Assembly: GCA_944990035.1 (NCBI GenBank)
Contig: CALYLX010000150.1
Span: 806,001-870,000 of the forward strand
Reading direction: 5' to 3'
DNA from: Clitopilus passeckerianus
Lineage: Eukaryota; Basidiomycota; Agaricomycetes; Agaricales; Entolomataceae
Length of the DNA: 64,000 nt
Below are positions 1 through 11,126 of this stretch, in pieces. Below the pieces are notes generated by a model that saw nothing but the letters and a program-made list of their open reading frames with translations, was not told the DNA's origin and did no database searches. Position numbers and translations under genes: made by a program. The first letter of the stretch is position 1, and the number at the start of each line of letters is the position of its first letter.

Positions 1-1072
1 GAATATTCCAGGGGACGGTGTTCTGCGGAACTTCCTCTAGGATGGTTTGTTCCTGTCTCTTCCTCTTCAGCTCTGTCTGATTTACAGGCTTGACGTGCTT
101 CCCCTTCCGCAGCTTCGGGACACGAGTAAGCGGCTGACGGGGATTCGAATAGGAGAACTTGGGGTTATGTGACAGGAGACCAGCATGAACGATGAAAGTG
201 TGGGCGGAAGGGATGTGGAGGGTTAGAGGGAGAGACGTAAGGTAGCGGTATTCCGAAGGCGTCATGTCGTACGCAACGTGGAAGTGGTGATCAAAGAGTT
301 TCCACCCTTTTGGAATCATCTTTCGAAAGGTGATACCTTTCTCTTTCTCGTTGTTCGGCTTCTTCTTCTCTGCCTCGAGTAATTCATCTCGTGCGTCTTC
401 GTTGAAGTCGTGTGTGAAGGCTTTGGCGACGAGGTTATCCAACCAATGACTACCGCCTGGAAGGGACCGAATCCAGTCCATCCAGCCACGCCATTCTATG
501 ATGGCTTGGTCGTGATTCCCCCTAACGCCAGTAATGTTGTTGGATGCCATAAATTCTAGGGTTTGCATAGAGCGCTTGTGGGGAACTTTGGTGAGAATGT
601 CGCCAACATGGACCAGGACATCAGTCTTGGGGTCATAGGATACTTTCTTGAGCAATTTACTGAACAGATGTTAGACGCTGCCAAGGTGCGGAAAATGGTC
701 GACTCACTTGAGGGGTTTGAACATGCCATGGATATCTCCAACAATAATCACCCGTCTACCGGCTTCATCTGGTCAAAATCCTGTCAAAATTTGCCAAGCC
801 GTCGTGAGACTTCATCGTACCTATCGGAAAATCGCTTGTAGACAATGTCTTCAAGTACACATATTGTCCAAAATCTGGTACCGCTATATCTGTAGAGTAT
901 CATTCAACCTGTCATTGAAACTTCGGGAGATTGACATACCAGAGCTCATCCATGGCTCTAACACGATCTCCGAAACGTTCACCTCATTGACTAGGCCGCC
1001 AGTTGTGAAGAAAACGAGGGCAACGGCGAGGACAGAATATACAAAGACCTTTACAGCAGTTATCTCTGCCAT
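1..1072 (-). CDS. Ppn2-like calcineurin-type metallophosphatase (3' end beyond window)
   Basis: The first exon encodes a short cytosolic start followed by one hydrophobic segment (about residues 7-27, KVFVYSVLAVALVFFTTGG), so this is probably a type II membrane protein. Splicing two short introns gives VIIVGDIHGMFKPLK, then HVGDILTKVP and GVRGNHDQAIIEW. These are the metal-binding GDxHG, GDxx and GNHD/E motifs of the PPP/calcineurin-like phosphoesterase fold. This arrangement, with an N-terminal membrane anchor, matches the fungal vacuolar endopolyphosphatase Ppn2 (yeast YNL217W). A later VHAGLLSHNP resembles the fourth metal motif. The reading frame is still open at position 1, in a tract like the basic, proline-containing end of that family. 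The function as a polyphosphatase is inferred from family resemblance; another PPP-fold phosphatase is possible. Confidence 0.8.
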
Positions 1073-1208
1073 GAAGGGGGGAAGTGGGAGGCTGACCAGT
1101 TAAGAATGGAACTCTATTTGGGCTTCATCCTCCCAATGGATAACGTACAGAGCCAAGTTTACTCTAGTGTCTAAATTTGGTAGGAGCCACTTAGCCGAAG
1201 ACCGGACT

Positions 1209-1946
1209 TTAGACAGCTGCCTCGGTTGTCCACCTGACGTCCTCCTCGCCTTGTGGCCCGTACCATTTAGCTGCGTTTAGCTTTACAAACTCCTCGAACG
1301 ACCAGAGATTGGGTTCAAGGTCGCGGTAGTCAGCGTAAATGTAGGTTCCGGCTTTGATTGGTGAAGCAAGCTGGTCATCACTGGGCAAGCGAGGCGGGTT
1401 GGCTGGAATCAGCGCCGAATCATCGCCCTTGTCGTATTGATTGAGGGGAATTAGCTCATCCAAGGGGTGGACCTCGATGTCTCTCCGAATGTACTCCTAC
1501 CATTGGCGTCATGAACGGGTCAAACACCGAGATGATAGAAAACGTACATCACCCTCGAAATGGTCAAGTAACTTCATGTCAGCATCAGTCAATCCTGTGA
1601 CTAGGGTTCCTCGGACAGCTCTATCTTCCGGGTTCTCAAGCTCTTTGCCACACAGCAAAAGAGTCTTCTCATAGGGTATAACGCCTGGGTATTCGGCGAA
1701 CTGACGAACGGAATGATGAGCCACATTGCATACTTTTCGTAAACCTCAGTCTTACCTTAACTTCATGACGGGTATGATTCTGTTTAGTGCAGTCAACGAT
1801 TATCAGAAGTTCAGAACCCTATGAGAAGTCGAACTAACCAACAAGACTGCGGGGCATATCTCGAGATGTGAGCCATCGTTCTTGATGACACGCTTGAGTA
1901 CTTTGGGGTGCATCAACGTGCCATAGAAGAATGCATTAATAGCCAT
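1209..1946 (-). CDS. AIG2-like / gamma-glutamylcyclotransferase-fold protein
   Basis: Four exons joined in frame give a protein of about 185 residues that starts MAINAFFYGTLMHPKVLKRV. The YGTL segment near the N-terminus is the glycine-rich substrate loop typical of the AIG2/GGCT fold. It is followed by the usual HxRHEVKxAEYPGVIP block, then RGTLVTGLTDADMKLLDHFEGDEYIRR (split here: VRGTLVTGLTDADMKLL and DHFEGDEYIRR), where the conserved Glu acts as catalytic acid/base in active family members. Family members cleave gamma-glutamyl amines or cyclise gamma-glutamyl groups; the exact substrate of this fungal branch is not known. The start at 1946 was chosen because it lies just before the conserved YGTL motif. 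It is divergent from CTU2, with about 210 bp between the two starts. Confidence 0.85.
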
Positions 1947-2155
1947 CTTGTTGCTTCAACGGTGCTCAACGTATCCTGCCTTCACTCGATAAGCGTTCAA
2001 GTTATCTGGTTCCAGCTTCCTCTATTCCGGTCTACGGGATTCTGTCGGAATCCGGGAGTCATTGGCAGATCATCAACGGATCAACGCCAGTTTTCGGGAT
2101 CCCTTGGACGGAGTCAACTCAATCTCCAACGGCCAAGTCTCAAAATCGCTGGAAG

Positions 2156-4018
2156 ATGGCCTCGTCGTGCGGGAATCCAGAGACGGAGAAGGATGCACTT
2201 ATGACACGTATGTGGTTGCCTAGGTTTTAAATACTTGTGGAGAAGTGATCAAAGCCTTTTGCTTGTAGGCCGCTCTAAGTTTGACAAATCAAGAACCTGT
2301 CTTCGGTGTAAGGAAAACACAGGAAACATCGTTATCCGACACGCAGTTTACTGCAAGTAAGATTTGAAACCTTGAAATTCTAGCTTATTCTCATTATAAT
2401 ACCTGCAGGGCATGCTTTGAACACCTAACAACGACCAAGTTCCGTCGCTCCCTCGAACCAGCAATCAACGAGATCCCAGACGGCCCACGTCGCAAAGCAA
2501 TCAAAGCCAGCGGAAACATTTGTATAGGCGTATCAGGTGGCCTGGGATCCACCGTATTGCTTGACCTAGTTCATCGAACCTACTTTTCCCACCGCGAAGG
2601 GACCGTTGACCCCGAAACAGGCAAAGCAAGAGGCGGCAAAGATCATCCTCGTAATGATGTCGTCTGGCCAAAGGCAACTGTATGCTATGTGGAGACTTGC
2701 AATGCTATTTCCGGAGTACGTATCTCACCTTTTCATTTATTTTGGCTTGATTGGATGAACTGGTCGGGCAGATGAGGGACAGGACGGAGGAGGTCAGGAA
2801 GGTCGTTGAGAAATATGATAGGTTGGACTTTGTTCCAGTGAGGATCGAAGACGCTTTCGATTATGACTGGTGGCGTCAGATGGGAGGTGTTCCGACCAAG
2901 GAGGACTTAACCGTCGATCTCACTAATGAGGGTACGCATTTGTTTCCATTCATTCTTCTTTATCAGTCCTAACTCTGCTGAACTAGAGCTCTACCTCTCC
3001 TCGGCTTCATCTCCGAATACCCCAGAGACACCAATTGACCGCCTGCAGCGCTACATCTCCTCTCTCCCAACCCAAACCGCAATTCCAAGTGCTATCCAGA
3101 CTCTAGCCAGGATGCTCCTCCTTCGAATTGCGATGTCCACCGGTTCCTCTCACCTCGTGCTTGGAACCTCCCTTACATCACTCTCAATATCCCTTATATC
3201 TTCGATCTCTCAAGGGGGAGGATTTGCCATACGTGAGGAAGCTCAAGAAGAATGGATACCGAAACACTCGACAAAGGCGAATGGACACAAGAATGGGATG
3301 GTCAGGGTTGTGAGGCCTTTGAGGGATATTGGGATGAAGGAATGTGCATTGTGGGCTTGGTGGCAAAGGTTGCACGTCGTTGGGAGGGAGAGGATCCCAG
3401 GGAACGTGAAGCAGAGTATTGGCCCTTTAACTAGAGGTAATTTGCGGCTACTTGGTGAAGAGGTCCAGATACTGATACGCCTTGCAGAGTTCATCGTTGG
3501 CCTGGAGAGAGACTATCCTTCCACTGTTTCGACGATCGCCCGAACCTGTGCCAAGCTTGCTCCTAAGCAAGAGTCTGGTGGAAACTGCATTTTGTGCCAG
3601 CGGTATGCTCTTGATTGTCTTCTCCCAAGAATTTACTCTTACAGACCATTGCAGCCCTGCTCAGCCTGGGATTCAAGAGTGGAAATCCCAAATTTCTATC
3701 CGATCCTTCAAGGAGGCAGCTTCTCATCCTCCGCCACACTACACGCCGCCGGAAGGATCTCTGGACACCTCCTCTGAGGAATTGCGTTCCTCGTTGACAC
3801 CTCTCCTCTGTTATTTGTGTCACACGACGTTAACGAGCAGGAGTAGTCGAGGGACTGTGGTAAATCCTCAAGTCCAGCAAGCGGTACCGCTCCCAACTTG
3901 GATCTCGTCGGGAGTTACCGTTTCTGGCGCCAAGGATGAGCGCGAAGTCTGGGTTCAGAAGAAGTTGGATGACGATCAGATAAAGGCAGTTGTGGCTGAT
4001 TTCCTCTTAGAGGATTAA
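2156..4018 (+). CDS. NCS2: Cytoplasmic tRNA 2-thiolation protein 2
   Basis: CTU2/NCS2 forms a heterodimer with CTU1/NCS6 in the cytosol and is needed for 2-thiolation of the wobble uridine U34 in tRNAs for Lys, Glu and Gln, the last steps of the Urm1 sulfur-relay pathway. The first exon (MASSCGNPETEKDALMT) splices over a short intron to RSKFDKSRTCLRCKENTG, which holds the N-terminal CxxC, then HAVYCKACFEHLTTTKFRR with a second Cys pair. The P-loop-like segment is ICIGVSGGLGSTVLLDLV, in line with the ATP-pyrophosphatase relative. Downstream are the family block SSHLVLGTSLTSLSI and a C-terminal CILCQR motif. At least five introns interrupt the gene. No lesion was seen. The assignment is firm; the exact small-intron borders in the 2.7-3.0 kb part are inferred. 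Confidence 0.88.
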
Positions 4019-4272
4019 CTTCTGAGCTTATCGCATAGCCTTCTGGCTACTGTTCAACAGACCTGTACATGTCGTACAACTCCACCATAGTGTTAGATAC
4101 GTACTCGTTGGCGAAGAGAAAGCGCATATCAATTTTGATGTCGCTGGCGGATGGACCTTGATAGGCCCACGTGGGGATGTGTATTTAAACGTCTCTTCCT
4201 GCCGCTGTACCCGATGTGTTGGCAGACTTCACGTTGTGCCTCAACAGCCTTGACTGAGCTTTTGAAGCATCC

Positions 4273-6618
4273 ATGCCGGAAGGAGATGCAAGACACGCGC
4301 TGAACGAACGGATATATACAGCAGAGGAAGACTCAGATGCCTCGAAGAATCTGGCCAACGATACCTTCTCAGTCGATCAAAAGAAGAATACGGTGCTCGT
4401 GTCGCATGGGAGGCCACCTTGGTGCATTTAACTTTCTTCGAGGCTCGGAAGAGATCTTCTTAACTTCCTGTACGTCTCAGGTATGGTGAGGATGGCCAGA
4501 GGACTTGGGATGCATATGTGATTGCTGTTGCTGGTACGAACAATTCGATATCAGCGGACCACTACCTATTCATCGACTTGCACTTATAGGAGGGTCTGGA
4601 AGCGGCAAGGTACGACCAACATGTTCAACTATACTCTTCACTGCAATACATTGACCTTCGATGTCGGACAGACGCATGTGGCGAGGCAAATCGTGCAATC
4701 CCTGGGCCATATACCTACTGTGATCATCCTCTCACAGGTAGATCCAGCGCCTATTTCATTTGAGCAACTGAATAATGTCCTGTCAGGATAGCTTCTATAA
4801 ATACCACTCTCCAGAAGAGCTGGTTCTGGCACATGCAAACAAGCTGGATTTTGACCATCCAGATGCGATAGACATGCCGATGTTTGCTGGTGTGAGCGAG
4901 GGATTCTCCTATTGTCTTCCGTGCGGCCTAACGCTTCATTCCAGTGCCTGGAAGACCTCAAGCATTGCAAACAATCCAACATACCAGTCTATTCATTCGC
5001 GGAGCATCAACGTCTCAAGGAAACCAAGTATCTATACGGGGCCACTGTTATCATCAGTTCGTGCACCTGTTTTGGCCAAAGAGAGATATGCTAATGGTTT
5101 GTCTGTTAGCTGAAGGCATAATGGCCCTTCATGATCCTGCTCTGAGAGCACTTTACGACCTCAAGGTATTTGGACGTTTCCTGCATCCCCTTCCCGTGGT
5201 CTAAATACCTAGAAGATCTTCGTACAATGTGACTCGGACTTGATGCTGGCTCGACGGCTGCGAAGAGATGTACAGGAGCGGGGACGAGATGTTACAGGCA
5301 TCCTCGACCAGTGAGCACTCCCAACACTGTTTATTGGGTTCCAGTTGACAAGGTGCCTTTTCTAGATATCTGCGCTTCGTCAAGCCTTCCTACGATAACT
5401 TCGTTCGACCTACGTCATCTTATGCCGATATCGTGGGTCTCGTTTCTCTACTGATGGGCTCCCTTTCGTTGATGGCAAACGTAGATCGTACCGGGGTCAG
5501 ATAACCAGGTTGCAATTGACCTTATTGCTGCCCATGTTCAAAGGCAGCTGCAAGAACGAGCGAATCAATTCCGGCAGAAGCTAGCAATACCTCGACTGTA
5601 CTTGGCCAGTAGCCCAAAACAGGCCAATCTCGTGTGTTCGGTAGAAGACCTCGATCTAAAGGTTCTCCCTGAAACCCGGCAGCTTAAGGTGTGCCTCATG
5701 ACGGATTCGTCCTCTTATTCGTTGATAACTGTGTTTGCAGGGTATCTTCACTATCCTACGCGATCAAAATTGCAGCCGTCAAGACTTCGTATTCTTCGCG
5801 GACAGGCTGTCAACTCTCCTAGTGGAGTATGCCCTCCAGTATCTTCCATATGTACCCAGGTGCATAGAGACACCAGTCGGTGCTCAATATTGTGGCCAAC
5901 AGCTGGATGCCAAAGTGATTATCCTCTCATGTCTGTCTGGTGCTCTTAATTGACATTCTCTTAGCATATCTGCGGCGTGTCAATTCTCCGGTCGTGAGTA
6001 TTGTTGCATGCATGTTACACATAGCCTTCTCCAACCATCGCATATAGAGGAGGAGCACTTGAGCGGGGCTTCCGGCGAGTGATAAACGACGTGCCCGTTG
6101 GTTCTCTACTTGTCCAATCCGACGCTAAGACTGCAGAACCGCTTCTGCTCCACGCCATGCTACCCAAATGCGTTCGTCTACGACACCTCGCCAAAGAAGC
6201 TTGGGTATTCCTCTTAGACGCACAGGTAACGCTTTCAACATCTGTTTCTTGAACGATCTAACCTGCATGGCAGATCGGGACCGCTGCCGCCGCATTCATG
6301 GCAATTCGAGTTCTGTTGGATCATGGAGTCAGAGAGGACAGGATCATATTCGTGACTTTCTTGGTAGCCAGGAGCGGTGGGGTGTGTATACTGCGCCGAG
6401 CGTTCTCCAAGGTCAAGATTGTTTGCGGAGCAGTGGATGACGAGATGAAGGAAGGACGGCTTCAAGGACAGGAAGACGGGAACCCGGATGCTGTTGGAAG
6501 GAAGGTGTGGCTTATGCAGCCTGGAATGGGTATGATAGGTAATTGGAGGCCTTTCCTTGAACATTTCCTTTTGCTCATTGATACTTTCACTTCTGCAGGT
6601 GATCGATATTGGCTTTAA
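4273..6618 (+). CDS. URK1: Uridine kinase with C-terminal UPRT-like domain
   Basis: Uridine/cytidine kinase phosphorylates nucleosides with ATP or GTP in pyrimidine salvage. Four short introns at the 5' end join to give [20 protein letters not shown], a perfect P-loop. It is followed by [30 protein letters not shown] and [13 protein letters not shown], and then the lid region [19 protein letters not shown] with GILDQYLRFVKP. The second half is a uracil phosphoribosyltransferase-type domain: [41 protein letters not shown] and the terminal PGMGMIGDRYWL. That is the domain order of fungal Urk1 and animal UCKL1. In Urk1 the UPRT domain is generally thought to be regulatory or weakly active; activity here cannot be judged. 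At least ten introns are needed. The start at 4273 precedes a short variable N-terminus. Confidence 0.88.
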
Positions 6619-7120
6619 TAGTAATCCTCGTGTGCCAGTGTTGTGGGCTATCAGTACACCTTAATTGATCCGACAATTTCTGGAAGGATATTCAAGCACT
6701 GCCCAGTTCATGTAAGTGTCACCTTGTATGGCGGTGGGGTCTACGTTTATCGGGGGTGATTCCCCCTCCATTATGCTACCCAGCTCGCACATGGTCTGAA
6801 CCCCCTTCATTCTGAGGACCCTTAAAGATTGACTTTTTACCATCAAGGGGCTTCTCTCGTTAGTACATCGAACAACCTAGGTGTAACTTGAGGCAGCTAT
6901 GTTCACGCTGAGCCCTGATGATGGCCTAGAATGAATGGCAAGGTATGTATGGAGTTCCTCAAACTACATGTCAATTACGAATGTGAAGTATCTATAAGAA
7001 TTGTGGATGAATGAATGGATGATGTGTGATGCTATCTATATATGAATCCAGTGCAATGAAGTCCATGAAAATGTACAGTATGATACATCATGGAGTCCAG
7101 GGTGTGGGATACTACTTGTA
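6619..7120. other. Convergent intergenic region
   Basis: About 500 bp between the 3' ends of the uridine kinase and the Ca2+/H+ exchanger. It has no long open frame that looks conserved, no tRNA and no recognisable repeat. It presumably holds both 3' UTRs and polyadenylation sites. Confidence 0.5.
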
Positions 7121-10029
7121 TCATCCACGCGAGTTGCAGGTTCCAAGAGAGGCTGCTGTGAAGGATGCCGCTAAAACGGAGTCATGTTAGACAGCCTAAA
7201 TTCACGTAGCGCTGAGCCCTACCTCCGTAAAACCAGAAGGAAATGGCAACAACGACGTAGAAACCTAGAAAGGGTATGGGAAAAGAATTTCAGGCGAGTA
7301 GCTGGTAGAAGTTGCCTCACAGATCAGGATTAAACCTTCCAACCAGTTCGACTTTCCATCTGATATGACGTAGCTCATCGTCTGAACTGGAAGAGAATGG
7401 AAGCTAGGTTCAGTCACTACGTCCTGCAACGTTCAGTGGCTTGATTTACCAGCAAGATATAGAACCTGGTCATTCAGATGGGTTAGAATCTTCGTACTCG
7501 GTACCTCAGGAGAACGGCTTGCTTACCAAGGAATGGAAGGGATCCATGAGCAGTGGAAGAGGTATATTCATGATCCAGCCGAGTATGACCATAAGCCTAT
7601 TCAAACGTCAATTAGTCCTGAAGCAAGAATCGAAGGGGTGACATACGGAATGACGAAAAGTGCGGTTTGCTGTTGGGGAGCTCAGTCAACATTTAGAGGG
7701 TCTTTATTACAGACAACATACCAAGGTGGACCCCACCGCCACACTAATACTGAATGTAAGCTTATCCTTCACTGATACATTGACCGCTGTCATGCACTCT
7801 GCAGCGGAGTTTCAGCATCAACTTGACTCCTCAGCGTGCAAGAGGGATCTTACCTGCGAGGGACGTAACAGTCGGTAGGAGGACTAGCGCCACCCATTCT
7901 TTGCTCAGCGGAAGCCCATCCATGGATTCAACGAGTTGATCAGCTGTGATAGATGTTGCCTGTGACAGTGGACCCTTCGTCAACGGTCATGCTAGATATT
8001 GAAACCTAAACACCTACAATTGTGACAATAATCAACAAGATAACTGCAAACGACCAGCTGAGCTGAGGTTCCTCCGGTTCGCTTTTCTTGTTCTTCTTGC
8101 CTTCGGTCTGGTCAACTTCCATAACAGTTACTGTCGCCACCTCTTTATCAGAGTCCACGGGGGAAGCATGCTCTGGCCCAAACGGGACATGGCTCGTACG
8201 GGTGCCGACCTTCGTCCTAGAACTAGTTTCGTCCATTCTTGGTGGGGTTGGGGGTGAATCGGAGGGGCTAACTACGAGCCTTACTGTCGAGTCAACTGGG
8301 TAGACCTCATCGTTTGCCAGGCGAGGAGAGCTTGCATACTCAGAGTCAGAAAGGTTGCTGTGGTGGTACACTTTGTTGGGAGGAGATATGTTAGAGAAGC
8401 TCTCTACACTGGAGCAACCAGAATTATTCGTGGGGTATGGTCGAATTTTCGTATCGGGTTTCCTGAATTTGAAAGGAGTGGCAGCCCGAACGGGAATCTT
8501 GATTTTCTTCAACTTGAGACCTCCCGGTGTTGACGTATTATGAGAGTCATCGTATAGGTGGGCATGGGAGTAAAGTTGGAAGAGCAAATATGCGGCATAA
8601 ACTAGAGTTTCAGAGGTCAAATAAGGAGGAATGTGCGGAATACTGTGGATTGACTTACTGAAAAGTAATACAACGGAAACCTGACAGGCTCAGACGACTT
8701 GAAAATTACGGATAAATTAGGGTACTCACTCCATGGCTCATTTTCAGTATGTTCTGTGCTTGATCGGTTGGAATATTGGTGCCACCGCCGCCGATTGTAA
8801 AGTGATGAGCAGCTGGCAGGAGGAGCGCACCAACGCTGATGCTTAACAATGAAGAGTGAATGTTGGTAGCAGCTGAACGTACGGGCATTAGCTTGAATAC
8901 CAAAGGATTGGAACGAATGGCATACTTGGATTCCACCCTTGTTCTGAGAACCTAAGGCCACCAGCGAAGAAGCAAAGTCCAAGGACCAGAACTGTGATTT
9001 CGGTCAAAAATTGGGACAGAGGGGGCTCGGACTTAGGCCAAAGAAACTCACGAAGTTTGGCAAGCATCGAGCCGACCACTTAAAGAAGGTCAGCAAACAT
9101 CATTGGAGGTGGAAGGAACCCTTACAGGATGCTTGCACGACGCCAAGTTCACATTTACGCAAGGCGGTGATCTGTGGAGGAATGATAAGACACCAGTAAA
9201 TGACACAAGGTGACGTTCCAGTTTACCGCGACCACTATGCAAATTCTGCATGGAATGGTTGATTGACAGCTAAGATATGAATAAGACTTTACGCACGTGT
9301 TACTCTACGAGAGATGATCAGTAAAGATTCATATGAACCATGAATGGATATGGCATACCAAACTAGCGTTGATGAGTCCCGCCTTTGTTCCTCCGAGACG
9401 GAGAGCTATTTCATGGGTCCCTATGTCGTGGAGCTGTGCGCAGTTGATTCACGTACGTCCAGTATGTTATTTTTAGATCAAATACCTTGACAAGCGGAGC
9501 CAGGAGGAAAACACATACTGAAACGCAAACGATTCGGTGAGTATGTGACGAACAGGCAGTTCTGGGCCAAAGCGACATACAGAAGAAATGTAGGGTGCTT
9601 GATTTCAACGCTGTGTAGTCTAATGCCCACTGATTGAACATAAGTAAACTACCGTCATGGAACGGAGTCCAGGGCTTACTGCCAGTGGTAGCAACAGCAG
9701 GAGGAGGTTAAGATCTGGCAGCGGCAATTGTTAGGCGGACCATCGAACAGACTATAAGGCGACTAACAAGAGCCCAAAACGACTACCCGCCATCCCTTGA
9801 AAATTCGTCTTAAGCGTAATTTCTTATCCTGCCGTGTGGTCGTATTCGAGAATATTGACCTCCATGACGGCTTCTTGGTGACTTTACGGGGAGAAGGAGC
9901 TGCAAAAGCGTACTGCGAGTAGTCCGAATAGGTCGTGTTATTAGTAGATTGTTTGGATAAAGGAATGGCTTCGGGGTCTTCTTGAGCGGGCCGATTGAAA
10001 GAAAATGAGTGACGAGAAGGAGCAGACAT
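7121..10029 (-). CDS. VCX1: Vacuolar Ca2+/H+ exchanger (CAX family)
   Basis: CAX antiporters load Ca2+ into the vacuole using the proton gradient. The N-terminal exon encodes a cytosolic tail (MSAPSRHSFSFNRPAQEDPE) and a basic stretch. Hydrophobic exons follow, then the first exchanger repeat, ALRKCELGVVQASLVGS and LLVLGLCFFAGGLRFSEQG. After the segment GGGGTNIPTDQAQNILKMSHG comes a long acidic and Ser-rich cytosolic loop (about 190 residues), then the second repeat with SLAECMTAVNVSVKDKL and GWIMNIPLPLLMDPF, ending AASLGTCNSRG. The conserved alpha-repeat acids are present. The frame only closes when an 8-base exon (9297-9304) and a 22-base exon (8659-8680) are included, so the gene has at least 14 introns. 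It is divergent from COX4. Position 7121 is the stop of the last small exon, which is slightly less certain than the rest. Confidence 0.87.
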
Positions 10030-10529
10030 GGTAGGTTTGTCGACCAGAGATACGACTAGCGCACTTGCGACAGAATCACCGTCAAAGGTGGGCGAGAAGG
10101 TGGTGGCCTCGGTGAAACAGTCGAATTCATAAACGCGTTACTCGCTAGCACGATGAATCGAAGTTTTCCCAAAAAGGCATAGTCCTTTCAACGTTATTTT
10201 CGGCCCTTACGCGTGAATTCCAAAGATAACACAACAATTGCCGTTTTTGCAGCTTCGCCATCGATCATGGGCGATAGACGTTCCATACAATATGCTTTTT
10301 TCGCAAGGTCATCTCTCCAAGACAGCCTTGACGTAGATTTCAGTCCCTTGATAGTAGAGGAACGAGATCAAGAACCAACTCAATCAATTTCGTGGAGTTA
10401 TAAGGGAACAATCAGTCGAGGTCTTGCTTACATAAGTAGCTCGGAATTGAGCGGAAGCAGTCACACGTGACATACCCACATTTCGTGACATTTGCCCGAA
10501 CCACTCCTTCCTCCGTGTCCTGCAAAAAG
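10030..10529. promoter_or_regulatory. Divergent promoter region between VCX1 and COX4
   Basis: These 500 bp separate two start codons pointing away from each other and must hold both promoters. I see no clear TATA box or repeated operator-like motif. An open frame at 10213-10470 on the plus strand looks like chance. Confidence 0.45.
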
Positions 10530-11126
10530 ATGCTAAGAACCGCCATTCGTGCTGCACGCCCCATTGTCGCGCGTTCGACCTTCAGGCCGGCGCAAAACAC
10601 CTCCTTCCGTGCCTTGCACGCCTCTGCTTGTGCCGCTTCTGGCGGACCTGCACCCCCGTCACTCTACGGTTCTGGAGGAAAGCCCGGCCAAGTCCCTTCG
10701 GATGTAGAACAAGCCACTGGATTAGAGCGCCTCCAACTGCTCGGAGAACTGGAGGGTGTTGAAATTTTTGACGAAAAGCCACTCGACGCAAGCCGACTTG
10801 GCACAAAAGTCAACCCAGTCCTTGTGCCCTCATATGTGAGTTCTTACCCTTGTCGAGCAGCCAATGAGTTTTTTCTAACCTTTATACCCCTGATCAGGAC
10901 GTTGAACGTATTGTTGGCTGCACTGGTGTCCCTGCTGACTCTCACGATGTCCATTGGTTTAACCTCACCAAGGACAAGCAGGCGCGCTGCACAGAATGCG
11001 GATCTGGTGCGTTCCTTAACAGGTTTACCCCTGGACCAACCTTAACGACCGAACCTCTTTTTAGTCTACGCCTTGGATGTTCTTTCTAACACTATCGCGG
11101 ACGGCACTGCTACTCACGCACACTAG
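10530..11126 (+). CDS. COX4: Cytochrome c oxidase subunit 4 (animal COX5B type), mitochondrial
   Basis: This nuclear-encoded subunit binds zinc on the matrix side of complex IV. The N-terminus (MLRTAIRAARPIVARSTFRP) is rich in Arg and Ala with no acids, a typical matrix-targeting presequence of some 40 residues. The mature part shows the family core GLERLQLLGELEGVEIFD, then NPVLVPSYDVERIVGCTG across the first intron, HDVHWFNLTKDKQARCTECGS, and after a second intron VYALDVLSNTI. The Cys of GCTG and the CTEC pair are zinc ligands. Length (about 160 residues with presequence) is normal. The ATG at 10530 was chosen because it opens the presequence; codons upstream in the same frame are not conserved-looking. 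Confidence 0.92.

Noticed and set aside
120..160. ggattcgaat resembling a tRNA T-loop
   Set aside because: No cloverleaf can be formed around it, and it lies within the phosphatase coding sequence.
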